Origin: Pseudomonas laurylsulfatiphila
GTDB lineage: Bacteria > Pseudomonadota > Gammaproteobacteria > Pseudomonadales > Pseudomonadaceae
Reading direction: 5' to 3'
Assembly: GCF_002934665.1 (NCBI RefSeq)
Contig: NZ_NIRS01000004.1
Location: forward strand, 126,501 to 190,500
DNA: 64,000 nt
Shown: in pieces, positions 1 to 7,034 of the stretch
How the letters are laid out: each line of letters opens with the position of its first letter
Numbering within the stretch: the first letter of the stretch is position 1
Position numbers and translations under genes: made by a program
Notes under the pieces: generated by a model
Told to the model about the DNA's origin: nothing
What the model saw: the letters and a program-made list of their open reading frames with translations, nothing else
The model's database searches: none

Positions 1-1272
1 CTTGCAGCCCATGCCACGTGTGGCTTCCAGCGCATTTCCGGAATCTCCGAATCTAACGCCTGTCTGCCCGTGAATACCCTTGAAGCCGCGACTGTCTAAC
101 ATGTGGTGCCATCTCGTTAAGGCATCACGCTTGCGACTCATCACGTCAGACTGGATGTAAACCTTCACGTTGTGCCCCATCGCGTGGTTGATGAGTAGTT
201 CACCAATCAAGTGGTCAATACCAATATCTGCCCAACCGGTGCGGGCCAACTTGCGCAAGTCGTGGCTGGTCCACGCGCCTTGACCCAGACGTGTGAACAC
301 CGCGCTGGCCTGACCTTCGCTCAGCGCTTTGCCGTTGCGCGCCGGGAATAGGTATTGGCCGTCATAACTGCGGGCGGTCTGGGTTTCGCGGTACAGGATC
401 AACAGGGCGCGCGTTTGATCCGTTAGCGGGAGGTGATGCTCGACACCGGTTTTTGTGTGTTCGGCGGGAATGAACCACTCACCTTCCGCCAGACAAATGT
501 GCGACCAACGCGCCTGTCGGGTTTCCCCGATTCGCGTGCCGTGGCAAAGCATCATCAGTGCGAGCATGGCATCAAGTGGCGCCGTTACCATGACGCCAGC
601 GAGTTGCACCAGCAGCCCTTGCAGCTGCACGCCGCGCAAGCGGGACGGTTTGATGCCGACCTTGGCCTTGGAGAAGTCGTTGAACTTGATGCTCGCCATT
701 GGGTTGGACGAAATCAGGCCCAACTTGAACGCCTGACGGAAAGCCAGGGCCAGCAGCTGGAACACCGAACGCACGTAATCGATGGAAATGCTTTCCTGCA
801 AAGGCCACATGAGCTGGCTATCGAGGGCTGCCTTGTCGATACCGGTCAACGGTAGATCGCCGAGACGCGGCATCAGATGGCATTTGATCATAGAGGCACC
901 GGTTTTCTTGCGCTTCCCGGACAAGTTGCGATCACGCGCCATGCGCTCGGCGTACCACTCAATCAGTTCACCGGTCATGACCCACTTGGAAACGGTCGAA
1001 CCTTCTTCGGCAGCAACACGCAGGCGGACAGTAGGCAGCGCCGCAACCACCTGCTTGGTGCTCAGATCCGGGAATCCACCAATACGATGCCAGGAGCGCT
1101 TGCTGAGCAAGTACCAAGAGCCACGAGAACGATTCTTTGCGAAGCGAAAATGCAACGCCGGATGACTCGCATCACGCAGATCGCGGACATGCAATTTTTT
1201 GGCGTTTCGCTCGATCTCGGCGTCCGACAGCTTCACCGTCAGGGTTTTCACCACGGCCGTTCGATTGCCCAT
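1..1272 (-). CDS. tyrosine recombinase (phage integrase family), 3' end cut by window edge
   Basis: All 424 codons from the ATG at 1272 to the window edge are open. The product is a site-specific tyrosine recombinase that cuts and rejoins DNA through a Tyr nucleophile. Visible catalytic residues are Arg247 (HGTRIGE), Lys274 (HTKTG), the box His337-x-x-Arg340 (SHDLR), His363 and Tyr372, with the normal nine-residue His-Tyr spacing. A basic SAM-like core-binding region lies at about 90-200. Its ATG overlaps the stop of the upstream gene (TAATG), so it is translated with the replication operon. It lies in the early/lytic operon, so it is probably not the prophage's main integrase, which is at 9622-10737. 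It may be an accessory recombinase or the integrase of a nested element. Confidence 0.85.
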   Translation of the reverse strand, partial: MGNRTAVVKTLTVKLSDAEIERNAKKLHVRDLRDASHPALHFRFAKNRSRGSWYLLSKRSWHRIGGFPDLSTKQVVAALPTVRLRVAAEEGSTVSKWVMTGELIEWYAERMARDRNLSGKRKKTGASMIKCHLMPRLGDLPLTGIDKAALDSQLMWPLQESISIDYVRSVFQLLALAFRQAFKLGLISSNPMASIKFNDFSKAKVGIKPSRLRGVQLQGLLVQLAGVMVTAPLDAMLALMMLCHGTRIGETRQARWSHICLAEGEWFIPAEHTKTGVEHHLPLTDQTRALLILYRETQTARSYDGQYLFPARNGKALSEGQASAVFTRLGQGAWTSHDLRKLARTGWADIGIDHLIGELLINHAMGHNVKVYIQSDVMSRKRDALTRWHHMLDSRGFKGIHGQTGVRFGDSGNALEATRGMGCK

Positions 1273-1772
1273 TAGCCCCCCTTCAGCAGAGATTGCAGGA
1301 GCTTGAATTTGTCGAGTGCTTCAGCATTGACCTCGCGTTCTGCCTCAACGGACAACGCCACTTCCTCGATACGCGCGGCGAGCTGTTTCATGCGCTGCCC
1401 CACCTCTTCGGCAAAGCTGATGACCTCGCCGGACAGCACCGCCAATGTATCCAGAGCGCTACCCTCAGGTTTCTTGGTAGTAGCCATGGCCGGCTTGGTT
1501 TCTTTCGACATGCTCACTTCTCTCTGGGGCGTGATGGTGATGGTGGTGCGCTGGAAGTGTCCGTTAACGGGTTCGCGAATGAGACCTGCGTCCTTCAACT
1601 CGCCCAGGCCACGACGTACGGCCGGAAACTGGGCACCCGTGGTTTCGGCAACCATCAACGAATTGAAAATATCGTGAGCACTCCAGCGCTCCTGGATTGG
1701 CACGACTTGAAAAACTTTGCGGGCGAGCGACGATTGCCCGGCGAGCATGTTTTGTTGCTTGGCGGCGTTCAT
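1272..1772 (-). CDS. small winged-helix/coiled-coil protein of the phage replication operon
   Basis: This 166-aa protein is of unknown function. Residues about 15-75 look like a winged helix: a helical stretch with a 'WSAHDIFNSL' helix, then a recognition-like helix and 'LKDAGLIREP'. The C-terminal third (about 105-160) is rich in Glu, Lys and Leu and should form a coiled coil. Its ATG overlaps the stop of the DnaC-like gene (TGATG) and its own stop overlaps the start of the recombinase, so the three are translationally coupled. Position suggests a DNA-binding accessory factor for phage replication, but this is inference. Confidence 0.7.
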   Translation of the reverse strand: MNAAKQQNMLAGQSSLARKVFQVVPIQERWSAHDIFNSLMVAETTGAQFPAVRRGLGELKDAGLIREPVNGHFQRTTITITPQREVSMSKETKPAMATTKKPEGSALDTLAVLSGEVISFAEEVGQRMKQLAARIEEVALSVEAEREVNAEALDKFKLLQSLLKGG

Positions 1773-2554
1773 CAGAAGCCCTCCTTACCGCGTTGAGATT
1801 CCCACTCGAATGCCACACCAATGCAGCCGTTTTCGCGGATGCGGTCGACACAGCGCGCACCAATGGCGTCGTTCAATTCGGCGGGAGACAGGTTGCTGAC
1901 GATGATCGTCGGACGGCATTGTTCGTAACGACCGTTGATAATGCTGAACAGGGTGGCCAGCTCGAACTCGCTCTGCTTGGTCGCGCCGACTTCATCGAGC
2001 ACCAGCAGGTCCGCTCCGATCACCTCACGCAAGATGTGCGCCTCGGACTCGCCTGAGCGCTCATTGAACGTCGCCCGGATCTCGCCGATGAGCGTGCCCA
2101 CCGTGCGGTAGATCGCCTTGACCATGCATTCGTTGATCAGGTGACTGGCCGAGGCAATGGCCAGGTGGGTTTTGCCGGTGCCGACCTTCCCCAGCAGCAA
2201 CATGCAGCGACCTTCCCGGCGATGCTTCGAAAAGTTGTCGACGTAGTCGGTACATGCATCCAAGGCAATCTGCTGGGCCGGATTCGACACAACGAAATCG
2301 GCAAATGTCTTTTCCGCGAAACGCTTCGGAATCCGGGCGCTTGATTGCTGAACTATCCGAAACTGACAGCGCTTGCGCTCGAGCTCCTGCATGTCGCGCT
2401 TGTTGCTCGCGCAGATAGGACAGCCAGACAGGTTGCCACCCTTGAGGATGACCGCCGAATATTCGCCATGATCGAAGCAGCTCGCTGGCTGACGGCCGAT
2501 GACGCCGAATTTGCGGTCCATGTGAGCGCCGAAGTTAGAGACGGAAGGTGCCAT
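1772..2554 (-). CDS. DnaC-like helicase loader (phage replication ATPase)
   Basis: AAA+ ATPase of the DnaC/IstB type, 260 aa, expected to load the host DnaB helicase at the phage origin. Walker A is GKVGTGKT (122-129), Walker B LLVLDE (183-188), sensor 1 is near IIVSN (217-221), and Arg234/Arg238 are candidate arginine fingers. An N-terminal Cys/His cluster (Cys26, His29, Cys45, Cys48) could bind zinc, as in several phage DnaC proteins. The ATG at 2554 was chosen over a longer upstream extension because AGGAG sits eight bases before it and the extra N-terminal sequence only mirrors the overlapping upstream gene. The first codons overlap the end of the initiator gene by 20 bases. Initiator followed by loader is the classic lambda O-P order. 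Confidence 0.9.
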   Translation of the reverse strand: MAPSVSNFGAHMDRKFGVIGRQPASCFDHGEYSAVILKGGNLSGCPICASNKRDMQELERKRCQFRIVQQSSARIPKRFAEKTFADFVVSNPAQQIALDACTDYVDNFSKHRREGRCMLLLGKVGTGKTHLAIASASHLINECMVKAIYRTVGTLIGEIRATFNERSGESEAHILREVIGADLLVLDEVGATKQSEFELATLFSIINGRYEQCRPTIIVSNLSPAELNDAIGARCVDRIRENGCIGVAFEWESQRGKEGF

Positions 2555-3386
2555 TGGCGTTCTCCTGGGTGCCGGCCTTGTAATCCCGAGTGTCAAAGCC
2601 GGAATGGCGACTGGTCGGAAGTGGTGCGGGGATGATTGCTTTGTCGGGGAAAATCCCCGTCCATCCGTTGCTGATCGAAAGGGCCAGAACGGAATCGGGG
2701 GCTGGATGGTTCGCCAAGGCCTTGGCCTGTTGTTCGCAGCTCTTGGCGGTGAGGGGTTTGTGGATTTCCTTGCGATGCTGGCACCAGTCGGACCAAACCT
2801 CGACGCCGACGTTTTCCGGTTTAGCCAACAACGGGTCAAACTTTGGCGATTTGCGTGGCGCGTTTGCGCCCTGTTTCTCCTGATTATTGGTTACCTGATT
2901 GGTACCCTGATTACTGGTATCCTGATTTGTCGGAGATTTTTCCGACCCTCCTCGGATATTTTTCCGACCCTGTTCGGATTTTTTTCCGACCTTGCTCGGA
3001 GATTTTTCCGAGGTAGATCGGATTTTTTTCCGCCCCTCAAACACATCAGTGGTCGGATATTTTTCCGACCCGTCCAGCTTGCGATTCCACTCTTTGGCCT
3101 TCTCGGTCAAGCGAAACAACGAGACGTTTGCAGTGCTGGATAACTCCACCAGACCTGCCCTTTCGAGCCCTTTGAGAAGTCGATACGCGGTATCTGGCTT
3201 GTCGGTAAGCAGGGGCAATTCCTCAATGATCTTTGCCTTGGTCAAGACAAAGAAAATCCCGTTATCGGTCTTGATTGGTTTGGCCCAGCTAGGACATTCG
3301 TAGACAAAGGAAAACAGCAGCGCCTGTTGGGAGTTCAACCCCCACTCCAGCGCTTTCACTTGGTTGATCGCGATCGTGAACTGCAT
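2535..3386 (-). CDS. phage replication initiator, O-like, with origin iterons inside the gene
   Basis: This 283-aa protein is the likely origin-binding initiator. Residues about 5-105 form a winged-helix domain typical of phage O-like replication proteins ('LEWGLNSQQALLFSFVYEC', 'AYRLLKGLERAGLV'). The middle (about 105-175) is low-complexity, Lys/Ser and Asn/Gln rich, and is encoded by repeated DNA (see the iterons at 2930-3068). The C-terminal part contains 'WSDWCQHRKEIHKPLT', which resembles the DnaB/DnaC-interacting tail region of phage initiators. The start at 3386 follows GGGAAGGG and lies just after the stop of the upstream gene. The adjacent dnaC-like gene supports the role. Confidence 0.85.
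   Translation of the reverse strand: MQFTIAINQVKALEWGLNSQQALLFSFVYECPSWAKPIKTDNGIFFVLTKAKIIEELPLLTDKPDTAYRLLKGLERAGLVELSSTANVSLFRLTEKAKEWNRKLDGSEKYPTTDVFEGRKKIRSTSEKSPSKVGKKSEQGRKNIRGGSEKSPTNQDTSNQGTNQVTNNQEKQGANAPRKSPKFDPLLAKPENVGVEVWSDWCQHRKEIHKPLTAKSCEQQAKALANHPAPDSVLALSISNGWTGIFPDKAIIPAPLPTSRHSGFDTRDYKAGTQENANGTFRL
2879..2927. repeat. short CCTGATT direct repeats beside the iterons
   Basis: CCTGATT occurs at 2879, 2894, 2906 and 2921 within a more AT-rich stretch (spacings 15, 12 and 15). It encodes an Asn-Gln-rich linker in the initiator. These spacings are multiples of three, so a protein-level repeat is possible. Its place directly beside the iterons also fits an unwinding region. Confidence 0.4.
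2930..3068. repeat. iteron array, candidate phage replication origin
   Basis: Six copies of a 16-bp imperfect palindrome of the form TCGGA-N6-TCCGA (T-rich centre) start at 2930, 2952, 2974, 2996, 3018 and 3053. The first five are spaced exactly 22 bp apart and the last by 35 bp. The fifth ends in CCGC instead of CCGA. Because 22 is not a multiple of three, the repeats are read in all three frames of the surrounding initiator gene (SEKSP, KKIRS, KKSEQ), so conservation acts on DNA and not on protein. This matches the lambda arrangement, where ori iterons lie within the O gene. The role as origin is inferred. Confidence 0.8.
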
Positions 3387-3387
3387 G

Positions 3388-3885
3388 TCAGCCCTTCCCG
3401 CTTGGCGTTCGGGCTGGGCGTTTCGACTTGTGCAACTCAATCAGTGCGGTCACCTCCTCGTGCCGGGCGGCCAAGTGTTTCGCGTGCAAGGCCAGAATCT
3501 CTGCGGCTTCCGCTGCAGTGATTTCTCCGTCCTCCAGCGCCAGGGCAAGAAACTGGTCAACGCGGCCGCGCTTCACAGAAGTACGTAACGAGCGCTGGTG
3601 CATGTCTACGTTGTCCAGCTCACCAACCTCAGGCAAGCGAACAAATACGCCGCCGTACATTGCACAGATGTAGTCCGGCAAGAATGTGGTTCTGGCTTCA
3701 GTCTCAAGCGTGCAGACCTCGTCGTCGGTTAGAGGCTTGACCCCTGCCGACTCGTAAATCCGGTTCTTGAAGCGCTTGAGATTCTCTTCGCCAAGAAAGT
3801 CAGAAGCGTATGCAAGTCCGCCAGGGAATGCATTGGCAGACGCAATGACTGCTTTGCGACGGGTGTCTAGCACTGGCGATTTCAT
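3388..3885 (-). CDS. hypothetical protein, first part of the phage replication operon
   Basis: This 165-aa protein was not recognised. The N-terminal half has 'LGEENLKRFKNRIYESAGVKPLTDDEVCTLETEAR'-type helices. The C-terminal half is helical with an acidic 'LEDGEITAAEAAEIL' segment and an EF-hand-like spacing that is probably incidental. It ends one base before the ATG of the initiator gene and so is probably cotranscribed and translationally coupled. It lies between the Cro-like gene and the initiator, where lambdoid phages carry early regulators (CII-like) or accessory replication genes. No HTH is convincing. Confidence 0.6.
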   Translation of the reverse strand: MKSPVLDTRRKAVIASANAFPGGLAYASDFLGEENLKRFKNRIYESAGVKPLTDDEVCTLETEARTTFLPDYICAMYGGVFVRLPEVGELDNVDMHQRSLRTSVKRGRVDQFLALALEDGEITAAEAAEILALHAKHLAARHEEVTALIELHKSKRPARTPSGKG

Positions 3886-3948
3886 CGTCTAGTTTTCTCT
3901 CGGCGCCGTTGCGCTAAAAATGGCTTCAGTTAGTCGCTGTGATGTCCG

Positions 3949-4164
3949 TTAGGTACTCAGCTCGGCCCAAGGAAATGAAGGACAAAGGGTTTCTTTCTTG
4001 AATACACCGTTGGTCAAGGCTTCAGCCCGTTTGGCAACCACCGGAGACATCCCGTGCTTTTCACGAACCCAACCGGAAACGGTGCTTTGATCCACCTTGA
4101 GCTTTTCTGCGGTGGCCTCTTGCGTCCCAAAGAAAGCAACAAGGTCTTTAAAGATGGTGTTCAT
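3949..4164 (-). CDS. Cro-like helix-turn-helix regulator (YdaS/Cro type)
   Basis: This 71-aa protein is a small HTH repressor. 'TQEATAEKLKVDQSTVSGWVREK' is a clear HTH with recognition helix near 'QSTVSGWV', followed by 'MSPVVAKRAEALT', which is typical of Cro/YdaS-type antirepressors. The ATG at 4164 was chosen because AGGGGC precedes it and because translation upstream of it runs back over the operators. It diverges from the CI-type gene and heads the leftward replication operon, so it should act as Cro, lowering repressor synthesis after induction. Confidence 0.8.
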   Translation of the reverse strand: MNTIFKDLVAFFGTQEATAEKLKVDQSTVSGWVREKHGMSPVVAKRAEALTNGVFKKETLCPSFPWAELST

Positions 4165-4185
4165 ATTGCCCCTGATTATGTGAAT

Positions 4186-4231
4186 ACCCATATCGTAGAT
4201 CATAGGCATACCACTTTGCAACGATATGGGT
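4186..4231. promoter_or_regulatory. divergent operator between cro-like and cI-like genes
   Basis: ACCCATATCGT (4186-4196) and its exact inverse ACGATATGGGT (4221-4231) form a perfect 11-bp inverted repeat with 24 bp between the arms. It fills the interval between the divergent starts at 4164 and 4252. Each arm probably covers an operator for the CI/Cro pair. The core CCATATCG recurs at 5405-5412, just downstream of the strong promoter at 5372-5400. Confidence 0.6.
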
Positions 4232-4251
4232 TCGCCAGTAATAATCGGAAG

Positions 4252-4905
4252 ATGGAATATAAAGAACGAATCAAGGCCGCTCGGCGACACGCCGGATTTA
4301 CTCAGGCCCAACTAGCGAAGCTTGTTGGCATCGATCAAGCGTCTATTTCTGACCTTGAGAGAGGCAGATCACAGCGCTCCTCCTATAACGCCTCCATTGC
4401 GAAAGCGTGCGGAGTTTCGGCCATATGGATTGAGAGTGGGTCTGGCCCGATGGTTTCAGAAACCACCGAACAGTCCAACGTAAAGGATGTTGTCCAGCCT
4501 CAGATGCTTTATCGATATCCAGTGATCAGCTGGGTATCAGCGGGTTCCTGGGAGGAAGCTGTTCAGCCTTACCCGGATGGTTTTTCTGACAGGTATGAAA
4601 TATCTGACTACGACTCCAAAGGACCTGCGTTTTGGCTTGAGGTTAAAGGTGATTCGATGACCGCACCTGCAGGCGTAAGCGTCCCTGAAGGGATGATGAT
4701 CCTGGTAGACACCGAGGCAGATGTGAAACCCGGCAAATTGGTTATTGCCAAACTGCCCGCGAGCAACGAGGCGACTTTTAAGAAGCTGGTGGAGGATGGC
4801 GGTGTACGTTATCTGAAGCCGCTGAACCCAGCTTATAAAATGGTCGAGTGTGATGAAAATTGCCGCATCATTGGCGTAGCAGTACGTATGACCGGAAAGC
4901 TTTAG
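4252..4905 (+). CDS. CI-type phage repressor, S24/LexA-like autoprotease
   Basis: This 217-aa repressor maintains lysogeny. The N-terminal HTH (about 5-60) carries 'TQAQLAKLVGIDQASISDLERG'. The C-terminal S24 domain has the nucleophile Ser135 (KGDSM) and a general-base Lys at 177 or 178, with a likely self-cleavage bond at Ala97-Gly98 in 'SWVSAGSW'. RecA-stimulated cleavage after DNA damage would induce the prophage. The ATG at 4252 gives the normal CI N terminus, while longer versions run through the operator. It is transcribed divergently from the Cro-like gene and ends before a strong terminator. Confidence 0.9.
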   Translation: MEYKERIKAARRHAGFTQAQLAKLVGIDQASISDLERGRSQRSSYNASIAKACGVSAIWIESGSGPMVSETTEQSNVKDVVQPQMLYRYPVISWVSAGSWEEAVQPYPDGFSDRYEISDYDSKGPAFWLEVKGDSMTAPAGVSVPEGMMILVDTEADVKPGKLVIAKLPASNEATFKKLVEDGGVRYLKPLNPAYKMVECDENCRIIGVAVRMTGKL

Positions 4906-4941
4906 AGCGACACTCATGCACCGCCATTCATGTGATAAACA

Positions 4942-4968
4942 AGCCCGCACTAAGCGGGCTTTTTTTTG
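4942..4968 (+). terminator. rho-independent terminator after the repressor gene
   Basis: The stem AGCCCGC / GCGGGCT with a five-base loop (4942-4960) is followed by eight T residues. It ends the repressor transcript. Confidence 0.9.
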
Positions 4969-5066
4969 CTTCGACTCAAAAGAGTACAAGCGTGCTCTTT
5001 CCGGATTGTTGCTTTCCCTTCAACAAAATACTGTCTATCCACACAGAAAAAAACAAAGGAAGACAG

Positions 5067-5312
5067 ATGAGCAATGGCAGCAACTCCCTCACGTTGAACA
5101 CCTATGAACAAGTCGGCCGACGCATTCAACGCATGGTGTCCGATCCAAACGTGCAAAAGGTTCAGACAATTACGATCGCCAGGCGTGATGACGAGTCACC
5201 CGATGCATGGGAACGCGTCATCCAAGAGTTTGAGGAGACAGGTGGGATAACTGTCGAGCGGTTAGAAGACGACAGCGTGAGAATTAGCTGGCAGACATAC
5301 GTCGACCTATAA
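5067..5312 (+). CDS. DUF1654 family protein
   Basis: This 81-aa protein shows the DUF1654 pattern known from Pseudomonas prophages: 'TYEQVGRRIQRMVSDPNVQK', then 'ITIARRDDESPDAWERVI' and an acidic C terminus 'LEDDSVRISW'. Its biochemical function is unknown. AAGGAAG lies seven bases before the ATG at 5067. It is flanked by terminators on both sides (4942-4968 and 5316-5339), so it is a single-gene transcription unit within the immunity region and is likely expressed in the lysogen. Confidence 0.8.
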   Translation: MSNGSNSLTLNTYEQVGRRIQRMVSDPNVQKVQTITIARRDDESPDAWERVIQEFEETGGITVERLEDDSVRISWQTYVDL

Positions 5313-5315
5313 GCG

Positions 5316-5339
5316 AAGCCCGCGATTTGCGGGCTTTTT
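5316..5339 (+). terminator. rho-independent terminator after the DUF1654 gene
   Basis: The stem AAGCCCGC / GCGGGCTT with a short loop is followed by T residues. It separates the DUF1654 gene from the strong promoter that follows. Confidence 0.85.
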
Positions 5340-5371
5340 ATCGCCGACTATAAATTTTATGGGTTTACCCA

Positions 5372-5400
5372 TTGACACAAATTATGTGTACACCTATATT
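5372..5400 (+). promoter_or_regulatory. strong sigma-70 promoter of the rightward prophage arm
   Basis: TTGACA (5372-5377) and TATATT (5395-5400) are separated by exactly 17 bp, close to the sigma-70 consensus. The spacer holds the palindrome-like ACACAAATTATGTGT. CCATATCG (5405-5412), the core of the cI/cro operator arms, lies directly downstream, which suggests control by the phage repressor. It would drive the TerB-like, membrane protein and csrA genes. Confidence 0.75.
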
Positions 5401-5695
5401 TTATCCATATCGACACATAATCGACTCAGCAGCGAAAGCCGCGCCGCTCTTTAACAGTCAGCGCAACAAACAACAGTCCGCATTGCCTCTACCGACGACC
5501 GGCGAGCAGACAGGCCCGAAAGTCTGACAACGACAGGAACAACCTGTGCGGCTGCTCGATTGTGAAACGCCAGAACCGTGGAATGACCTGGCAAGCAATG
5601 TGCCCCGTTCCTCCGGCGGCAATAGGACGGACAGCATCACTGCTGCACCTTGGCGACAGGGTGCATCGGGATGTAATCCCACCAGAGGAAATACC
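5401..5695 (+). other. long leader without a gene
   Basis: About 295 bases separate the promoter from the TerB-like ATG. No credible ORF is present. A small hairpin (TGCACC...GGTGCA, about 5643-5664) lies shortly before the ribosome-binding site AGAGGAAA. A structured 5' UTR is likely, and no known riboswitch is recognised. Confidence 0.5.
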
Positions 5696-6145
5696 ATGTT
5701 CGGAATGAAAAAACTCTTCGGAAAACAAGTCGGCAACGCCCAGGCCGAAATGAAGAAGGTCGTTAACCGCGACTTGATGCAGGCCATTGTCGGTGGGGGC
5801 CTATTGGTCGCTGCGGCTGATGGTGAGATTGAAGCCAGCGAGGTTTCCAAGCTGGATGAGTTGATTCGCTCCAACCCGAATTTGACGCACTTCGGCAGCG
5901 AGATCACCGAAACCATCAATCGTTTTACAGGCCAGTTGAACGCCAACTTTCAAGTAGGTCGATTGGCGATCAAGCGGGAACTGGCCGACATCAAAAACGT
6001 TCCGGCCGACGCGGAGGAAGCCTTCGTCAACATTCTTGCTGTTGCCCAGGCTGATGGTCAGATCGAGCCAGCAGAGCTGGTGGTGCTGAAGGAAATAGGC
6101 ATGCACTTCGGTCTGCGCCTGGCTGACTACGGTATCGAGGCGTGA
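5696..6145 (+). CDS. TerB-like tellurite-resistance family protein
   Basis: This 149-aa, all-helical protein has two TerB-like repeats: 'VAAADGEIEASEVSKLDELI' (about 40-60) and 'AVAQADGQIEPAELVVLKEIG' (about 118-138). Both carry the acidic D-G-x-I-x-x-x-E motif that binds a metal in TerB. It is preceded by AGAGGAAATACC. It overlaps the next gene by four bases. TerB-like proteins occur in stress and anti-phage contexts and on prophages. The exact role here is unknown, and lysogenic conversion or superinfection defence is inference. Confidence 0.8.
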   Translation: MFGMKKLFGKQVGNAQAEMKKVVNRDLMQAIVGGGLLVAAADGEIEASEVSKLDELIRSNPNLTHFGSEITETINRFTGQLNANFQVGRLAIKRELADIKNVPADAEEAFVNILAVAQADGQIEPAELVVLKEIGMHFGLRLADYGIEA

Positions 6146-6345
6146 AGTACGCGACAAAGGTTCTGCTGATCCTGCTGGCACTGATCGTCGGCTGCATGTT
6201 GCTGAGCAACGCAGCCTCACGGGCCACTTGCTTCTACTACGGCTTCCAGACTGACCGAGAGACCCGCTACGCCGCCTTTGTTGGCTGCATGGTTCTGGTT
6301 GACGGGGCGTGGTTCCCACGCAATGAAGTCCGCGTAATGCAGTGA
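6142..6345 (+). CDS. small single-pass membrane protein
   Basis: This 67-aa protein starts with GTG overlapping the TerB-like stop (GTGA). Residues 5-24 form a hydrophobic segment ('VLLILLALIVGCMLLSNAAS') that could be a membrane anchor or a signal sequence. The Cys within 'ILLALIVGCMLL' makes a lipoprotein signal conceivable but not typical. The rest is short, with three further Cys/Tyr-rich patches. It is translationally coupled to the TerB-like gene, so the two may act together at the inner membrane. It was not matched to a named family. Confidence 0.65.
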   Translation: MKYATKVLLILLALIVGCMLLSNAASRATCFYYGFQTDRETRYAAFVGCMVLVDGAWFPRNEVRVMQ

Positions 6346-6410
6346 TGTTTCACTGATGCCGCTTCTTGCAAGGCGGCATTGGGAAACCCACTCACGCAAG
6401 GAAATGGACA

Positions 6411-6611
6411 ATGCTGATTTTGACTCGCAAAGCAGGCGAAAGCATCAACATAGGCAACAACATCACGATCACAGTACTGGGTGTGAGCGGCAAACAGGTA
6501 CGTATCGGAACTAGCGCCCCCAAGGATGTCCAGGTGCACCGAGAAGAAATCACGCAGCGCATTCAGGCGTGTTTGTCGAAGCCCGCGATGGCACCACCAG
6601 CGATCACTTAA
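6411..6611 (+). CDS. csrA: CsrA/RsmA family RNA-binding regulator encoded by the prophage
   Basis: This 66-aa CsrA homologue shows '[19 protein letters not shown]', with Leu4 and the conserved '[26 protein letters not shown]' region including Arg44-equivalent 'HREEI'. CsrA dimers bind GGA-containing mRNA leaders and repress translation. The start at 6411 gives the canonical N terminus. The leader CAAGGAAATGG overlaps the ribosome-binding site and itself resembles a CsrA target, so autoregulation is possible (inference). Phage-borne copies can rewire host Gac/Rsm control. A terminator follows at 6636. Confidence 0.92.
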   Translation: MLILTRKAGESINIGNNITITVLGVSGKQVRIGTSAPKDVQVHREEITQRIQACLSKPAMAPPAIT

Positions 6612-6635
6612 GCAGGCCCTCGTGACACAAACAAT

Positions 6636-6660
6636 GGCCCGGTTCCGATCGGGCTTTTTT
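6636..6660 (+). terminator. rho-independent terminator after csrA
   Basis: The stem GCCCG(G) / (A)TCGGGC (6636-6654) is followed by six T residues. Confidence 0.85.
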
Positions 6661-6761
6661 ACGCCTGCCTTTTATCAATCAGCCCCCTTCCCTGCCCAAT
6701 GGCCACCAGCAGGTGGTCGGAGTGCTAATGAATACACCTAACCTACTCCGAGGGATCAACC

Positions 6762-7034
6762 ATGCATCCATCATTTCAAGAGCGCATCGATGAAGTCGGT
6801 GAGCTGCTGCAACGAACAAAGGCCGCCCGCTCCGGGTTCTACAGTCGTATTGATCGACGAGCCCCGGCCAAACCGGTGCGCTACCAAGTCGTCGGCGGAA
6901 GCTTCGGCATGTATCAGATTAAAGACCTCACCACCGGCAAGACTCGCGCCTTCCGTAACGACTACAAGGCCGCTCACGACCTTGCCATGCAGTTTGAAGC
7001 CAAGGCCAATCGCCAGATTACGGTGGCGCTATGA
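6762..7034 (+). CDS. hypothetical phage protein
   Basis: This 90-aa protein was not recognised. It begins with a helical segment ('FQERIDEVGELLQRTKAARSG') and then has an apparently beta-rich 'VRYQVVGGSFGMYQIKDLTTG' region and a C-terminal helix. GAGGGATCAACC precedes the ATG. Its stop overlaps the start of the next gene (ATGA), so the two form a coupled pair. Position in the phage rightward arm suggests an accessory gene expressed before the integrase. Confidence 0.65.
   Translation: MHPSFQERIDEVGELLQRTKAARSGFYSRIDRRAPAKPVRYQVVGGSFGMYQIKDLTTGKTRAFRNDYKAAHDLAMQFEAKANRQITVAL

Noticed and set aside
433..1796. Several + strand ORFs over the left recombinase and the 166-aa gene
   Set aside because: All are shadows; the - strand encodes a full tyrosine recombinase with catalytic residues.
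2930..3068. CRISPR-like array
   Set aside because: Repeats are 16 bp with 6-bp gaps, lie inside a coding sequence and have no spacers or cas genes; they are iterons.
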